DNA of 64,000 bases from Candidatus Bathyarchaeota archaeon (GTDB taxonomy: Archaea > Thermoproteota > Bathyarchaeia > Bathyarchaeales > Bathycorpusculaceae). How positions within the stretch are numbered: the first letter of the stretch is position 1; each line of letters starts with the position of its first letter. The notes below the pieces were generated by a model. That model had not been told where the DNA came from, made no database searches, and worked only from the letters and a program-made list of their open reading frames with translations. Location: NCBI GenBank assembly GCA_026014595.1, contig JAOZHY010000019.1, positions 23,418 through 87,417 of the forward strand, in the 5' to 3' direction. The translations under genes and the position numbers were made by a program. Positions 36,106 to 44,866 of the stretch are shown piece by piece.

Positions 36106-36221
36106 GGCAGCTGCCGCGTAGAGCCTCGGTCTGCTGGTTTTGGAGTTTACGGCTTTTCACCTTTGGACAATAAAACCATGTTGAATTATATAAGAAAATT
36201 GGATGCTTAGACCAGTCTGCC

Positions 36222-37679
36222 TCAGAGGCTGGCACGGAACCCAGACCAAACGTCCTTGATGGACTGTATCAGAGGATGCTTGATTTTCTCAGGTTCTCTG
36301 AGCTTTGCCAAGCGGGCTACTCTGAAGTATATGGGCGGGTGAGGGTCTAACCCTAACCATTCTTGAAGCCTGTTAGACGACATGCGCTCGTACAGCAGTC
36401 GTTGGAACCCGATTTTTTCTAGGGCGCCAGCCAAGACCTCTGGCTGACCCACCATGATTGCGGAAACGAGGTCGGCTCTTGCCTCGAAGAATTTGGCTAT
36501 GAAGAATATGACGACCATGACAGCCCAGAAGTACAGGAAGAATAGGAAAGATGAGAATATGATGGGGAATAACGCGAAAAGCACGTAGAAACGGAAGAGA
36601 AATTCCCCAGCTGTTAACCCGAACAGAATAAGCGGGTCCCGACCTCTGAGGTGACCGAACTCGTGCCCCAAGACGCTGAGAACTTCATTCTCCTCAAGCT
36701 GCACAAGCAGACCCGTTGTTATTAAAACGATTCCCCGGCTCGGGCTGGGACCAGACGCCGCAGCGTTTGGAACCATGGTGTTGGATACCACGATTTTTGG
36801 CATTGGAAACCCGAATTTGTCGGCAATCTGCTGGACGAGCCCGTACACGTTTACTTTTTTCGCCGTCAAATTTTCCTGTTGACATGCCACGCCGTGCTTG
36901 GCGAAGATTTTTTGGGCATCTTGACAGTCGATTTCGCCGCGTTTGGATAGAATTTCATCGTAGACTTCCTTTTTTATCGCCAGCAGCTGCTCTCGGGAGT
37001 ACGCTTGCTTAAAGTTGTCCTGCTCGCCCAGCGGCAGGCGGTATTCAAGAAAGTGTATGACTGGGTTAGTTTTGGTGATGTGCCAGTCGGCAGTGCGTGC
37101 GATGAACGTGGTGGAGTAGTAGACGAAAGCAAACTGCACCGCAATGAGAATCAGTGGAACGATTATGAACAGGCTCGGATAAAACGCTATTATGAATATG
37201 AAGAGAGCCATTCCTATGACTATGAAAACGGTGAAGAAAAGAATCTGAGTTTCAAGGAACAATCGGTTGAAGGATTTCTCCGTCTTCTTCAGTTCCTCGG
37301 GAACTATGTTTTCCCCTTCCCTCCAAGCGAAGTACAACGTTGCCTTTCTGGCATGCTCCTCAAAAATCTGCACCGCGATGACCACGTCCTGCTTTGCCTC
37401 GCCAATCTCGATGTCGGACACAGACGCGGACAAAGGGGTTATCTGCAGCTCAATCGGAGTGGTGCCCTTAACTTCGACGCGGGCAATCGATTTTCCCTGC
37501 CGGTCAAGAACCACGTACGACAGAAAAGGAACCCCTTCCGCTCCTTCTCGGACGAAGCTGAAGTCACTGAACCGCTGCTTCTGAGGAAGCAAGAACTGCT
37601 TGTACATGAAGTCAAATAGTTTTTCCATGAAGCTGGCTGGCACTTCGGTTTCAAGCTTATAAGAAGCAGTCTCAGTCAT
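36222..37679 (-). CDS. Membrane zinc metalloprotease, M48 (HtpX-like)
   Basis: 485 aa. The N-terminal 140 residues form an extra cytoplasmic domain, then two membrane helices (about 145-185), then the M48 catalytic domain with VLGHEFGHLRGRDP (HExxH) and the downstream Glu in FFEARADLVSAI. Two further helices lie between them. HtpX-type proteases degrade misfolded membrane proteins. The N-terminal domain is longer than in typical HtpX. ATG start; the promoter region is upstream of 37679. Confidence 0.9.
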   Translation of the reverse strand: MTETASYKLETEVPASFMEKLFDFMYKQFLLPQKQRFSDFSFVREGAEGVPFLSYVVLDRQGKSIARVEVKGTTPIELQITPLSASVSDIEIGEAKQDVVIAVQIFEEHARKATLYFAWREGENIVPEELKKTEKSFNRLFLETQILFFTVFIVIGMALFIFIIAFYPSLFIIVPLILIAVQFAFVYYSTTFIARTADWHITKTNPVIHFLEYRLPLGEQDNFKQAYSREQLLAIKKEVYDEILSKRGEIDCQDAQKIFAKHGVACQQENLTAKKVNVYGLVQQIADKFGFPMPKIVVSNTMVPNAAASGPSPSRGIVLITTGLLVQLEENEVLSVLGHEFGHLRGRDPLILFGLTAGEFLFRFYVLFALFPIIFSSFLFFLYFWAVMVVIFFIAKFFEARADLVSAIMVGQPEVLAGALEKIGFQRLLYERMSSNRLQEWLGLDPHPPIYFRVARLAKLREPEKIKHPLIQSIKDVWSGFRASL

Positions 37680-37757
37680 CTTGCTCCAACTTCACATGGC
37701 TAATTGAATTCAGTCATCCTTTTTAATAATGATTTAGGTCGAGCCCGAAAAGTTCTT

Positions 37758-37875
37758 GCCGCGCGGCGAACCGCAAATGTCCAAATCACGTAAGGGCGAC
37801 GGTAAATGCCCGCGTTGCAGAAGCCTATTTGGAGCCTAATAGTGGTTCATTGCAGAAACTATAGAGGGGGTAGGT
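37758..37875. other. GC-rich noncoding segment with hairpins next to the long dispersed repeat
   Basis: Between the M48 gene and the next gene (37680-37972) there is a GC-rich stretch unlike the A/T-rich flanks. It contains a perfect GCCGC-GCGGC palindrome (37758-37767), a GGGC...GCCC hairpin, and two TTGCAGAA direct repeats. The segment 37822-37875 is listed separately as a repeat. It may be a small RNA gene; this is inference. Confidence 0.3.
37822..37875 (+). repeat. Dispersed 53-54 nt element, copy A
   Basis: Begins AGCCTATTTGGAGCCTAATA and ends TATAGAGGGGGTAGGT. The reverse complement of 61255-61307 matches it throughout, apart from one missing C and two extra G near the end. Flanks of the two copies differ. 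It holds a direct AGCCTA repeat and a possible CCTAATAG...CTATAGAGG stem. Function unknown. Confidence 0.85.
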
Positions 37876-37972
37876 AGCTATTGGTGCCGCAATCGCGCAA
37901 AAGCATGTCGAAATCGGGAGAGATGTGAAATTTTATGAAAAAAATTAATACTAGTTTGGTAGATGTTTTCCT

Positions 37973-38458
37973 ATGAGAATAAGCAAGAAGACTATTGCAG
38001 TAGCATTTTCCTTGAGTCTAATCATAAGCATAGGTGGATTAATCTATTATTTTGTTTCTCAACCACCACCAGTGCTTATAACATACCATGGCGAGAACAC
38101 TGTTCCAGAAGGTCTAGTAGGTTTCCCAACAACTACGAATCAGCCATTTTTCTATTCTTGGAACCTAACGATGACAAACTTGAACCCTGCGAGTGGAATT
38201 GGTGTCCCTGCTGAACGCGCTCTTCAGCGTTTAGTATCAAAATATCCGCAGCTTGTGACTGTAAACATGTATATCCCTGGTGAAGGCTACACTGGCAACC
38301 TGACTCTTCTCATGGACGTAACAGCTTTTAATGGAAACATGGCCAAACAATGTTTTGTTCTATTTGCCAAAAGCCAATTGAGCAGCGACCAAATAATCAG
38401 TCTCACAGAAGACCTGAATACATATTTAGCGCCTGCATTAATTGAGTGGTATTCTTAG
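37973..38458 (+). CDS. Hypothetical exported or anchored protein
   Basis: 161 aa with an N-terminal membrane segment (residues 8-27) and an extracytoplasmic domain containing QPFFYSWNLTMTNLNPA and VTVNMYIPGEGYTGNLTLLMD. N-glycosylation sequons are present. No family or catalytic motif is recognised. ATG with an A/T-rich region upstream. It is convergent with the glycosyltransferase at 38501. Confidence 0.6.
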   Translation: MRISKKTIAVAFSLSLIISIGGLIYYFVSQPPPVLITYHGENTVPEGLVGFPTTTNQPFFYSWNLTMTNLNPASGIGVPAERALQRLVSKYPQLVTVNMYIPGEGYTGNLTLLMDVTAFNGNMAKQCFVLFAKSQLSSDQIISLTEDLNTYLAPALIEWYS

Positions 38459-38500
38459 TTAGGTCAAGATAAGGAAAAGATAGAGTTTATCGGCAACGAA

Positions 38501-39685
38501 TTACTGCTTGCGTATTACTTCAAATTTTTTCGGGTCGCCCTTTATGAAGCCCACAACCTGAAGGATAAAGTTCAAGGTCACAGTTACGTAACTTGCTAGA
38601 ATTCCTCCAATGGCGTGCTTCCAGCCCATAATCTTGCCTATGGTGTAGCCTCTGATGGCAAACCACAAAATCAAAGTAGCATACGTGAAAGGTAGAACCG
38701 CATCGGGGATGTTAATTATGCCCAGATACTTCAGCGGCACGCCCAACGTTGAAAGCGCGTACAGCCACAAGCCTGAATAACCGAAAACGGCTATCCGCAA
38801 CCTGTTCCTAAGAGGCAACAGTTTATACCGCAGAATTCTAAGCTGCCCCCACATCCAACGTCTCCTCTGAACAACCGCGTCAGTGAAGGTCAAGGGCGGT
38901 ACGATGTAAATTTTCTTTTCCGAGTTGAAAGTGGAGAAACCGTGCAGCGACGCCTTCTGGAAGTAGAACAGGTCCTCACTGCTTATCAACTTAATTTCTG
39001 GGTTAGACGAGTAGTCGCTCAGGTCATACGAAACGGTCTGGTCAACCTTGCTGGTCATGCAGGTTCCTTCGCCATGTGCCCAAATAGGCTCTTCAATGTT
39101 GGTGAAAAAGTTGCAGAACATTCCACAAGCAACACAACGCTCATAATCAATAACCGTCGCCAACACGCCCTTTGACCTGGGAGCAATGGTGCCAATCATG
39201 ATGTCAGCGTCTACTGTCAAGCCTTCCTCCATAAACTCTTTGCTTGGCAAAGCATCATCATCGCCTTGGAACAGCATGTAATTAGGGCTTAACGTGCCAT
39301 CGGCAACCATTTTCTGCCTAAGTCTGCGTGCATACTCGAGCGCTCTCGACTTGTACAGGTCTTCACATTCAAACGAGGCAGGAACCACTACCACCTTGTC
39401 AGCAACATACTCGTCTTTATGCGTGTCCCATTCTTCAATAATCACCCAAGTCTCAACTTCAACAGGAAGATTGTAGCCTTTCACAGTCTGAAATGTTTTA
39501 TTCACCATTTGGACGTTGCCAATGGTCGGGATCTGGAAAATGATTTTTTCAACATTCTTCCTAGCTCCGCCCTGTCGCACACGCCTGCGTTTCTTCATGT
39601 TGTAAACTTTTCCAAGCAATAATATGGTGACGTAGAAAAACGGAGAGAGCCAAATGATCGAAATCAAGTAATCCAGTGCTATCAT
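38501..39685 (-). CDS. Membrane GT2 glycosyltransferase, cellulose-synthase-like
   Basis: 394 aa. One N-terminal membrane helix, a GT-A domain with IFQIPTIGNVQMV, MLFQGDDDALPSKEF (metal Asp cluster) and the QRRRW processivity motif, then three C-terminal helices. It likely polymerises or transfers a surface sugar. It overlaps the upstream UDP-sugar-dehydrogenase-like gene by 4 nt, so donor oxidation and transfer are probably coupled. The ATG start is at the overlap. Confidence 0.85.
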   Translation of the reverse strand: MIALDYLISIIWLSPFFYVTILLLGKVYNMKKRRRVRQGGARKNVEKIIFQIPTIGNVQMVNKTFQTVKGYNLPVEVETWVIIEEWDTHKDEYVADKVVVVPASFECEDLYKSRALEYARRLRQKMVADGTLSPNYMLFQGDDDALPSKEFMEEGLTVDADIMIGTIAPRSKGVLATVIDYERCVACGMFCNFFTNIEEPIWAHGEGTCMTSKVDQTVSYDLSDYSSNPEIKLISSEDLFYFQKASLHGFSTFNSEKKIYIVPPLTFTDAVVQRRRWMWGQLRILRYKLLPLRNRLRIAVFGYSGLWLYALSTLGVPLKYLGIINIPDAVLPFTYATLILWFAIRGYTIGKIMGWKHAIGGILASYVTVTLNFILQVVGFIKGDPKKFEVIRKQ

Positions 39686-40413
39686 TTGCGAAGTCTCTGG
39701 TTATAGTTTTTAATCGCCTCAAACAGCAGAGGATTTAATCCTGCGCTGTGAAAAGCAGTGATTAATTGATCCAGGTTTGCAGGCAAACACTTCCCCCCAA
39801 AAGGTTCACCGAACTTGGATGTTCCATACGACGATATCCGGCTGTCAGCTGTCACCATTTCCGCAAGCTCCCTAATGTTCAGCCCAAGTTTCTGGGCAAG
39901 CTCGTTTGCTTCGTTCCAGAAGGTTATCAGCATAGCCAGATGCGAGTTAGAGAGAAGCTTGGCTGCTTCGCTTGTCGTCGGATCCGTAATGTAAACTGGT
40001 TTCTTCATAGGCGAATAAAGCGAAGCCAGCTGTTCCCCGTGTTCTTTGCAGCATTGTCCAATAATGATGCGGTCGGGATTTTCCACATCCTCGCAAGCGG
40101 AGTTTTCCCTGAGAAACTCAGGATTATGCGTTATGTGAACACTATACTTCTTCATCAGCGCCTCAGTAGTGCCAACTGGCACGGTGCTTTTTATGACGTA
40201 AAGCCCTTTTACATGTTTTTTTATGAGGGTTTGCACAGATTCATCCACTGCGTTCTCTGGAGTGCAAATAAACGTCAAATCAACGCTTTCTTCAGGAGCA
40301 GTTATCGAGGGAAAGATGTAGGGGTCAAAAATGAAAACTTCATGCTTCAACTTTTGCAACAGGAAGGCTTGGGCTTTACCTACAGTGCCGTACCCAATCA
40401 CGTTTATTCTCAT
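39682..40413 (-). CDS. Short UDP-sugar 6-dehydrogenase-like protein lacking the C-terminal domain
   Basis: 243 aa. NAD-binding GYGTVGKAQAF, FICTPE, STVPVGTTE, then NPEFLRE and the catalytic Cys in FGGKCLPAN match UDP-glucose/UDP-ManNAc dehydrogenases. It ends soon after the central domain, so the UDP-binding C-terminal third (about 150 aa) is absent. The stop at 39682 overlaps the GT2 start, so this is not an obvious recent truncation. It may use a smaller substrate or need a partner. Otherwise intact. Confidence 0.82.
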   Translation of the reverse strand: MRINVIGYGTVGKAQAFLLQKLKHEVFIFDPYIFPSITAPEESVDLTFICTPENAVDESVQTLIKKHVKGLYVIKSTVPVGTTEALMKKYSVHITHNPEFLRENSACEDVENPDRIIIGQCCKEHGEQLASLYSPMKKPVYITDPTTSEAAKLLSNSHLAMLITFWNEANELAQKLGLNIRELAEMVTADSRISSYGTSKFGEPFGGKCLPANLDQLITAFHSAGLNPLLFEAIKNYNQRLRK

Positions 40414-40715
40414 TTGTTGTCAAGCCTTCTTGCCGCTTGGAGATAATTGGGGATTTGATACCCCGTTAATTGCACGCATGGTAAACTTGCCTTGCCTCTT
40501 TTAAAGACGAGTGTTTAGGTTACTAATAACTATTATTAAAATCTATTTTTAAGAACACCGTCCTTTACGCTAATTAGACAAATAAATTACGAACACACTT
40601 TTCCTGCCACATGCAATTACTCTACTGCAACTGTTTTGTTTCGTCAGCTTAAAAACACATGGCTCTTGGAAAGCTCATAATTCTTTTCTCACAGAACATT
40701 TTTCTCTAACGATAA
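40414..40715. other. Intergenic region with a small hairpin
   Basis: A/T-rich spacer between the dehydrogenase-like gene (start side) and the end of the ABC ATPase gene. GGGG-ATTTGATA-CCCC at 40449-40464 is a short hairpin near the dehydrogenase start, and TTTTAATAATAG on the minus strand near 40530 may be its TATA box. I see no gene. Confidence 0.4.
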
Positions 40716-41438
40716 TTAGAAACACTCAGCCTTCTTTTTAGCTAAATGTAGTCCCTGTTTTTCATTTGTTATTTTTCCATCATTCAGAAAGAGTAACCGC
40801 TCAGTATGCGACGCTACATGGCCATCATGCGTTACCATCACAATTGTTGTTCCTCGATTAACATTAAGGTCTGCCAGCAATCCGACGATTTCACGCTTGT
40901 TTTTCGCATCCAAATTTCCAGTAGGCTCATCCGCCAAGATTATGGCAGGGTCATTTGCCAGCGCTCTTGCAATCGCCACTCTCTGTTGTTCGCCAGCGCT
41001 GAGTTTTTGTGGTCTATGCTCCTCCCTTCCCGATAGACCAACCATTCTGAGAAGCTCGCTTGCCTTCTGCCTTCTTTCGCTCTTGGACTTTATCTTGCTT
41101 TCCATGGGCAATTCCACGTTTTCGCGGGCGTTCAGATACGGTAGCAAGTTGAACGTTTGAAATACGAAGCCAATCTTGTTTCGCCTAATCTTGTAAAGCT
41201 CAGCCTCCGGCAACCCTGCAACGTCAACACCGTCTAGAAAAACTTGCCCGCTTGTGGGCTTATCGATGCAACCGAGGATGTTGAGAAGTGTGGTTTTGCC
41301 TGATCCAGAAGGACCCATTATCGCCACGAACTCGCCCGCGTTCACCTCAAGGTTCAGATTCGAAAGCGCTGGAATGTAACGTTTACCCAGCACATAGGAT
41401 TTTGTCAGTTTCTCCGTTTTAAGTACTGGTTTACTCAT
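40716..41438 (-). CDS. ABC transporter ATP-binding protein, MacB/LolD type
   Basis: 240 aa: Walker A GPSGSGKTT, Q-loop FQTFNLLPYL, signature LSAGEQQRVAIARAL, Walker B ILADEPTGNLD and the switch His in VTHDGH. It belongs to the MacB/LolD/FtsE group of mechanotransmission ABC systems. It overlaps the permease gene upstream by 8 nt and forms a two-gene operon with it. It would export or extract a substrate at the membrane; the substrate is unknown. Confidence 0.93.
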   Translation of the reverse strand: MSKPVLKTEKLTKSYVLGKRYIPALSNLNLEVNAGEFVAIMGPSGSGKTTLLNILGCIDKPTSGQVFLDGVDVAGLPEAELYKIRRNKIGFVFQTFNLLPYLNARENVELPMESKIKSKSERRQKASELLRMVGLSGREEHRPQKLSAGEQQRVAIARALANDPAIILADEPTGNLDAKNKREIVGLLADLNVNRGTTIVMVTHDGHVASHTERLLFLNDGKITNEKQGLHLAKKKAECF

Positions 41439-42885
41439 ATCTCATTGCCTCTGCAGGTCTTATCTTTGCTGCTCTCCAAGCAGGATATAGTGTTCCCAAT
41501 GCGCCAAGCAGCACCGCTGCGCCGAATGCCATCAGCATAAGCTGCGGGTCCACAGTTACAGCTGTCAGGTTTGATGTTGCTGATGTGCCAAAGTTTCTGC
41601 CAGCGAATGTGCTTCCGAACGGGTTTACGGTGGGCAGCAAAAGCGAGGAAAACATAGGCGCCGCCACTGTAGCTATCGCGATGCCGACTACGCCGGCGAT
41701 TAGGCTTATCAGCACTCCCTCGAGCATGAACTGACTCATTACCGTCCAGTTACTGAAGCCTATTGCCTTTAAAGTGCCAATCTCTTTAGTTCTTTCGCGC
41801 ACCGTGTACAGCATCACAAACAAGACTATCAAACTGGTAGCCGCAACAACGACAATTATTTCTTCAAATGCTGTGGCCTGCGTTTGGCTGATAGAAGCCT
41901 CGGCATTTTCCAGCGCAGTGTTGTAGCTTGACTGTAACGCCTGAAGTTGAGCTAACCGCTGCTGAGCGGTGTTAACTGTAAGCTCCGGATGAAGTGAACT
42001 TATGGCATTGGCTACGTCAGTAACGATTGAGCTGTCGTTGGCGAATACGTAGAGCCTGGTTATGTACCCCGTATTGTTAGTCAAGGATTGAGCGTCTGAA
42101 AGGTTCATGTATAAGGTGGTTCGGTCTGAAACTCCCGATGAGCCATGGACTCCTATAACTGTAAACTCTTGGTCTAAAATGGTGACGGTGTCGCCGACTC
42201 CAACACCGAAAAACGCCGTGTTATTTTCGCTTAGAAGAACCACGCCGCTGTCCCCTGCTTGCAGATTTCTTCCAGCAGTTATGTTCGATGGAAGTATCGG
42301 GTAATTTTCGACCAAGTCAGAAGTTAACGGAATGCCTTCGATTACATAATCTGGCACAAGACGAGTAAACGTTCGCCCATTCGGTGCGGTTATTGTTTGG
42401 TTCTGACCTTCAGACACTTGCAGAATCGGCGCGACAGCGGCCACGCCATCGATGGAACTGATGTCGGAGTAAAGGCTTTCATTCATGGGCGTCGTTCCGC
42501 CTATGCCGAATGAGCCTCCGCCAAACTCACCGGGTCTCATGCCGCCTCCAAACTGACCAGGCGTGAAACTACTGCTTCCAGACTGGCTGGGTGTGAAGCC
42601 TGAACTCCCCGAATCTGGAGGGGTAAAGCCGAAGCCTTCCATGCTTGGAGAAAGGCTACAGTCTATCTGTGTTAATGTTTGATTAATTGATGCTTCTGTT
42701 TGGGTGATTGCGCTGCCGAGATTTTGGGTTAAAGCCTCTGTGGATTCTTGATTTGCAATCACGCCCGACGGGATTGATACCATGATTGCCATGCAGAAGC
42801 CCAATGCAATGATGACTAGTAACGCGCGAATTTTTCTTCTTGAAATGTTTCTAACAGCTCTTGTCCAGACGCCCAAATTTTTCAC
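41431..42885 (-). CDS. MacB/FtsX-type ABC permease
   Basis: 484 aa: one N-terminal membrane helix, a large extracytoplasmic domain (about 45-345), then three C-terminal FtsX helices (IIVVVAATSLIVLFVMLYTV, VLISLIAGVVGIAI, LLGALGTLYPAW). The extracytoplasmic domain contains a Gly/Ser/Phe-rich low-complexity insert (SGSSGFTPSQSGSSSFTPGQ, then FGGGMRPGEFGG) unusual for MacB. GTG at 42885; a TTG three codons later with AGGTG upstream is an alternative. A long inverted repeat lies in its leader. Confidence 0.9.
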   Translation of the reverse strand: MKNLGVWTRAVRNISRRKIRALLVIIALGFCMAIMVSIPSGVIANQESTEALTQNLGSAITQTEASINQTLTQIDCSLSPSMEGFGFTPPDSGSSGFTPSQSGSSSFTPGQFGGGMRPGEFGGGSFGIGGTTPMNESLYSDISSIDGVAAVAPILQVSEGQNQTITAPNGRTFTRLVPDYVIEGIPLTSDLVENYPILPSNITAGRNLQAGDSGVVLLSENNTAFFGVGVGDTVTILDQEFTVIGVHGSSGVSDRTTLYMNLSDAQSLTNNTGYITRLYVFANDSSIVTDVANAISSLHPELTVNTAQQRLAQLQALQSSYNTALENAEASISQTQATAFEEIIVVVAATSLIVLFVMLYTVRERTKEIGTLKAIGFSNWTVMSQFMLEGVLISLIAGVVGIAIATVAAPMFSSLLLPTVNPFGSTFAGRNFGTSATSNLTAVTVDPQLMLMAFGAAVLLGALGTLYPAWRAAKIRPAEAMRYE

Positions 42886-42904
42886 CTTTCAAACATGAAA
42901 AATG

Positions 42905-43036
42905 GACAACCAAAAAGGAATTGGCGGGAATTAGCAAGGAATGTGTTGCTTTTGGCACCATCTTCTTTCTCTAAAAAGCGAGATAAAGGTTCTGTTTTAT
43001 TCATGGCTTCGTCATCATTTTTCCTTTTTGGTTGTC
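42905..43036. repeat. 16-bp perfect inverted repeat spanning the leader of the ABC permease
   Basis: GACAACCAAAAAGGAA at 42905-42920 is exactly repeated in reverse complement at 43021-43036. The permease TATA box (minus strand) is at 43060-43069, so the first arm should lie at the start of the transcript and the second about 15 nt before the ribosome binding site. It could be a structured leader or a small MITE; no target-site duplication is visible. Confidence 0.65.
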
Positions 43037-43056
43037 ACGTCAACGCTCCATGATGA

Positions 43057-43100
43057 CGAATTATTAAATAATTTTTCAAGATTATACCCAATTCTCTCCC
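43057..43100 (-). promoter_or_regulatory. Extended promoter shared with 43790-43833, upstream of the ABC permease
   Basis: On the minus strand it reads GGGAGAGAATTGGG, then TATAATCTTGAAAAAT, then TATTTAATAATTCG, with the TATA box ATTTAATAAT. It matches 43790-43833 in 34 of 44 positions, with a long identical core. Two genes thus share TATA box and upstream sequence, suggesting a common regulator or recent duplication. Confidence 0.6.
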
Positions 43101-43221
43101 AAATCCAAACCTTGTGTAGGCTTTGACAAACACAATTCTCTCGGAAAATATGATTAAAATGAAAACAGCTATGGAAAAAGAAGGGAAAACATAGGCACTG
43201 CGGATTGCGGGTTCAGCGTTT

Positions 43222-43716
43222 TCAAGGTTTTTCGATGACTGTTCTCGTTTCGATAACTATTTGTGTTACTTTTGCCTGCTCCAAGTCCACCAGCACAGTA
43301 GCGCGACCAGTCGTATCTTTCTGCAGCATTAGGATGGCGCTGGTTGCTTTTGTAACGACATTGCCGTTTGCGTCAATCACAGTTGTTATAATTGGTCTCA
43401 CCGCGGTCACGTTGTAGCCGTCAGCCAGCAAGTTCTGCACGTCCGCATCATTCTTCGCTATGTCAGTTACGTTTTGCTCAAACTCTGTGCTAACCTGAAT
43501 TTGTCCGAAGCCTCCGAATGCACCGAATCCATGTCGTCCGAAACCCATGTGGTTAAAGTTCCAGCCTGAAGAGCAAACGCTTTCAGCGTCCGTGGCTATG
43601 GTTGTGTCGGGAGTTGTGTCGGTTGCAGTTACGGCAGTGCTTGCATCTGTAGTGTTTGCGTTTTCAGCTGCATGCGCTGTCAGCAGAACGCCGCCGATCA
43701 ATGCTGCAACAGCCAC
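43222..43716 (-). CDS. Exported protein with Gly/Phe-rich patch, start codon unclear
   Basis: From the GTG at 43716 the frame gives a hydrophobic signal core ending in LLTAHA, then a Thr/Asp-rich linker, a GFGRHGFGAFGGFGQIQV patch and a domain ending in VTQIVIETRTVIEKP. Upstream in the same frame, NKKVTALALLSI completes a normal signal peptide back to an ATA at 43755, which is 7 nt after a perfect AGGAGGTG. The GTG at 43763-43765 is out of frame by one. The start is thus ATA, or a base is wrong. It shares its promoter with the ABC permease. Confidence 0.65.
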   Translation of the reverse strand: MAVAALIGGVLLTAHAAENANTTDASTAVTATDTTPDTTIATDAESVCSSGWNFNHMGFGRHGFGAFGGFGQIQVSTEFEQNVTDIAKNDADVQNLLADGYNVTAVRPIITTVIDANGNVVTKATSAILMLQKDTTGRATVLVDLEQAKVTQIVIETRTVIEKP

Positions 43717-43789
43717 AATAGACAGTAACGCTAATGCGGTGACTTTTTTGTTTATGTGTTTTCACCTCCTGAAATTTTCGAGATTGTGG

Positions 43790-43833
43790 CGGATTATTAA
43801 ATGATTTTTCAGAATTAGCCCCAATTTCAACCC
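43790..43833 (-). promoter_or_regulatory. Extended promoter shared with 43057-43100, upstream of the exported Gly/Phe-rich protein
   Basis: On the minus strand it reads GGGTTGAAATTGGG, then GCTAATTCTGAAAAAT, then CATTTAATAATCCG. The TATA box is ATTTAATAAT at about 43793-43802; transcription would begin near 43770, just before the AGGAGGTG ribosome binding site. See the partner copy for the match. Confidence 0.6.
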
Positions 43834-43919
43834 AATTAAACTCCATATTTAAAGAACAAACTTATTACGCTGATCAGAGCTATTCTCACAAGAATCTCGT
43901 CATGCACGGAGCTAAGTAG

Positions 43920-44222
43920 ATGTCTGCGAATACCCGTTCGTTAAAGTATCTGCTCGGATGGTTAATTGCAGGCACTCGTGGAGGACCGACCCGTGCAAAA
44001 ATAATCGAAACCTTAAAGGAAACGCCGCAGAACGCCAATCAACTCGCGAACGCGCTCAATATGGACTACAAAACGATACGGCATCATCTTTCGGTTCTTG
44101 AGAAGAACAGGATAATCACGTCGGTCGGCGACAAGTACGGTGCAACCTATTTTCTCTCCCAGGTAATGGAGGATAACTATCCGTTGTTTGAGGAGATTCT
44201 GAATAAAATGTGGAAAAAGTAG
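43920..44222 (+). CDS. ArsR-like winged-helix transcription regulator
   Basis: 100-aa winged helix: TRAKIIETLKETPQNANQLA, NALNMDYKTIRHHLSVLEKN, then the wing ITSVGDKYGATYFLS. No metal-binding Cys motif. It is transcribed away from the exported-protein gene and 31 nt before a small membrane protein gene, so it may sense a signal through that protein. It is a candidate regulator of the two genes with the shared promoter. ATG start; TATA-like CATATTTAAAG upstream. Confidence 0.85.
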   Translation: MSANTRSLKYLLGWLIAGTRGGPTRAKIIETLKETPQNANQLANALNMDYKTIRHHLSVLEKNRIITSVGDKYGATYFLSQVMEDNYPLFEEILNKMWKK

Positions 44223-44253
44223 AAAAAGGAGAAAAAACACAAGGGGAACCTGA

Positions 44254-44697
44254 ATGAATAGCCAAACGAATAATAGCCTCAAAATAGGGGCAGTAATAAT
44301 CGTAACGCTTATAGCGATAGCGTTCTTAGCAGCGTTATGGGCATCATACACGCTTCCATCTTCACAATTCCAAGAAAGACCCAGACCGACACAATTTATC
44401 CGTGGTGATTTCGAATTTTTCTATGTAGCACAAACAGTGCTTTCCACGGTGAATGTGGTGCTGCTAGTCTTCCTGCTGACCATCTACGTAGACGTGTACA
44501 GGAAGACACGGTCACAGTTCACAATCGGGCTTATCATATTCTCCGCCGTTTTCCTCGTACGAGCCATCGCAGCCAACCCGTTGGTCATGCGGGCTTTCGG
44601 CTTCATAGCATTTGGTCTTGGCCCATTCGCCTTGCTGCCCGACCTGTTCGAGTTTGTGGCATTGGCAGTTCTGCTGTATCTCAGCATAAAATACTAG
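44254..44697 (+). CDS. Small membrane protein next to the ArsR-like regulator
   Basis: 147 aa with four predicted helices (about 10-30, 55-75, 85-105 and 112-140) and a short cytoplasmic tail. No catalytic motif. ATG start, AAAAGGAG near 44226-44233, and a 31-nt gap after the regulator gene, so they are very likely cotranscribed. Such HTH/membrane pairs are common in archaea, but the function is unknown. Confidence 0.7.
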   Translation: MNSQTNNSLKIGAVIIVTLIAIAFLAALWASYTLPSSQFQERPRPTQFIRGDFEFFYVAQTVLSTVNVVLLVFLLTIYVDVYRKTRSQFTIGLIIFSAVFLVRAIAANPLVMRAFGFIAFGLGPFALLPDLFEFVALAVLLYLSIKY

Positions 44698-44866
44698 TCT
44701 AAAACGCCGAATAATTAGGCTTATTTGCTTTTGGACATTGCCGAGTCTATTTTGGCATAAATTTGGGTAAGAATAGGACATAATTTTGGAAAATTGCTAA
44801 TAGCTGACTGAAAAGTATCACATATCCTGTCGAATCAGGCAGTGGAGAAAGAGGCGAGTAGATAGG

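Noticed and set aside
42905..43036. Firm call of a MITE
   Set aside because: Terminal repeats fit, but no target-site duplication is seen and only one copy is in the window, so a leader structure is equally likely.
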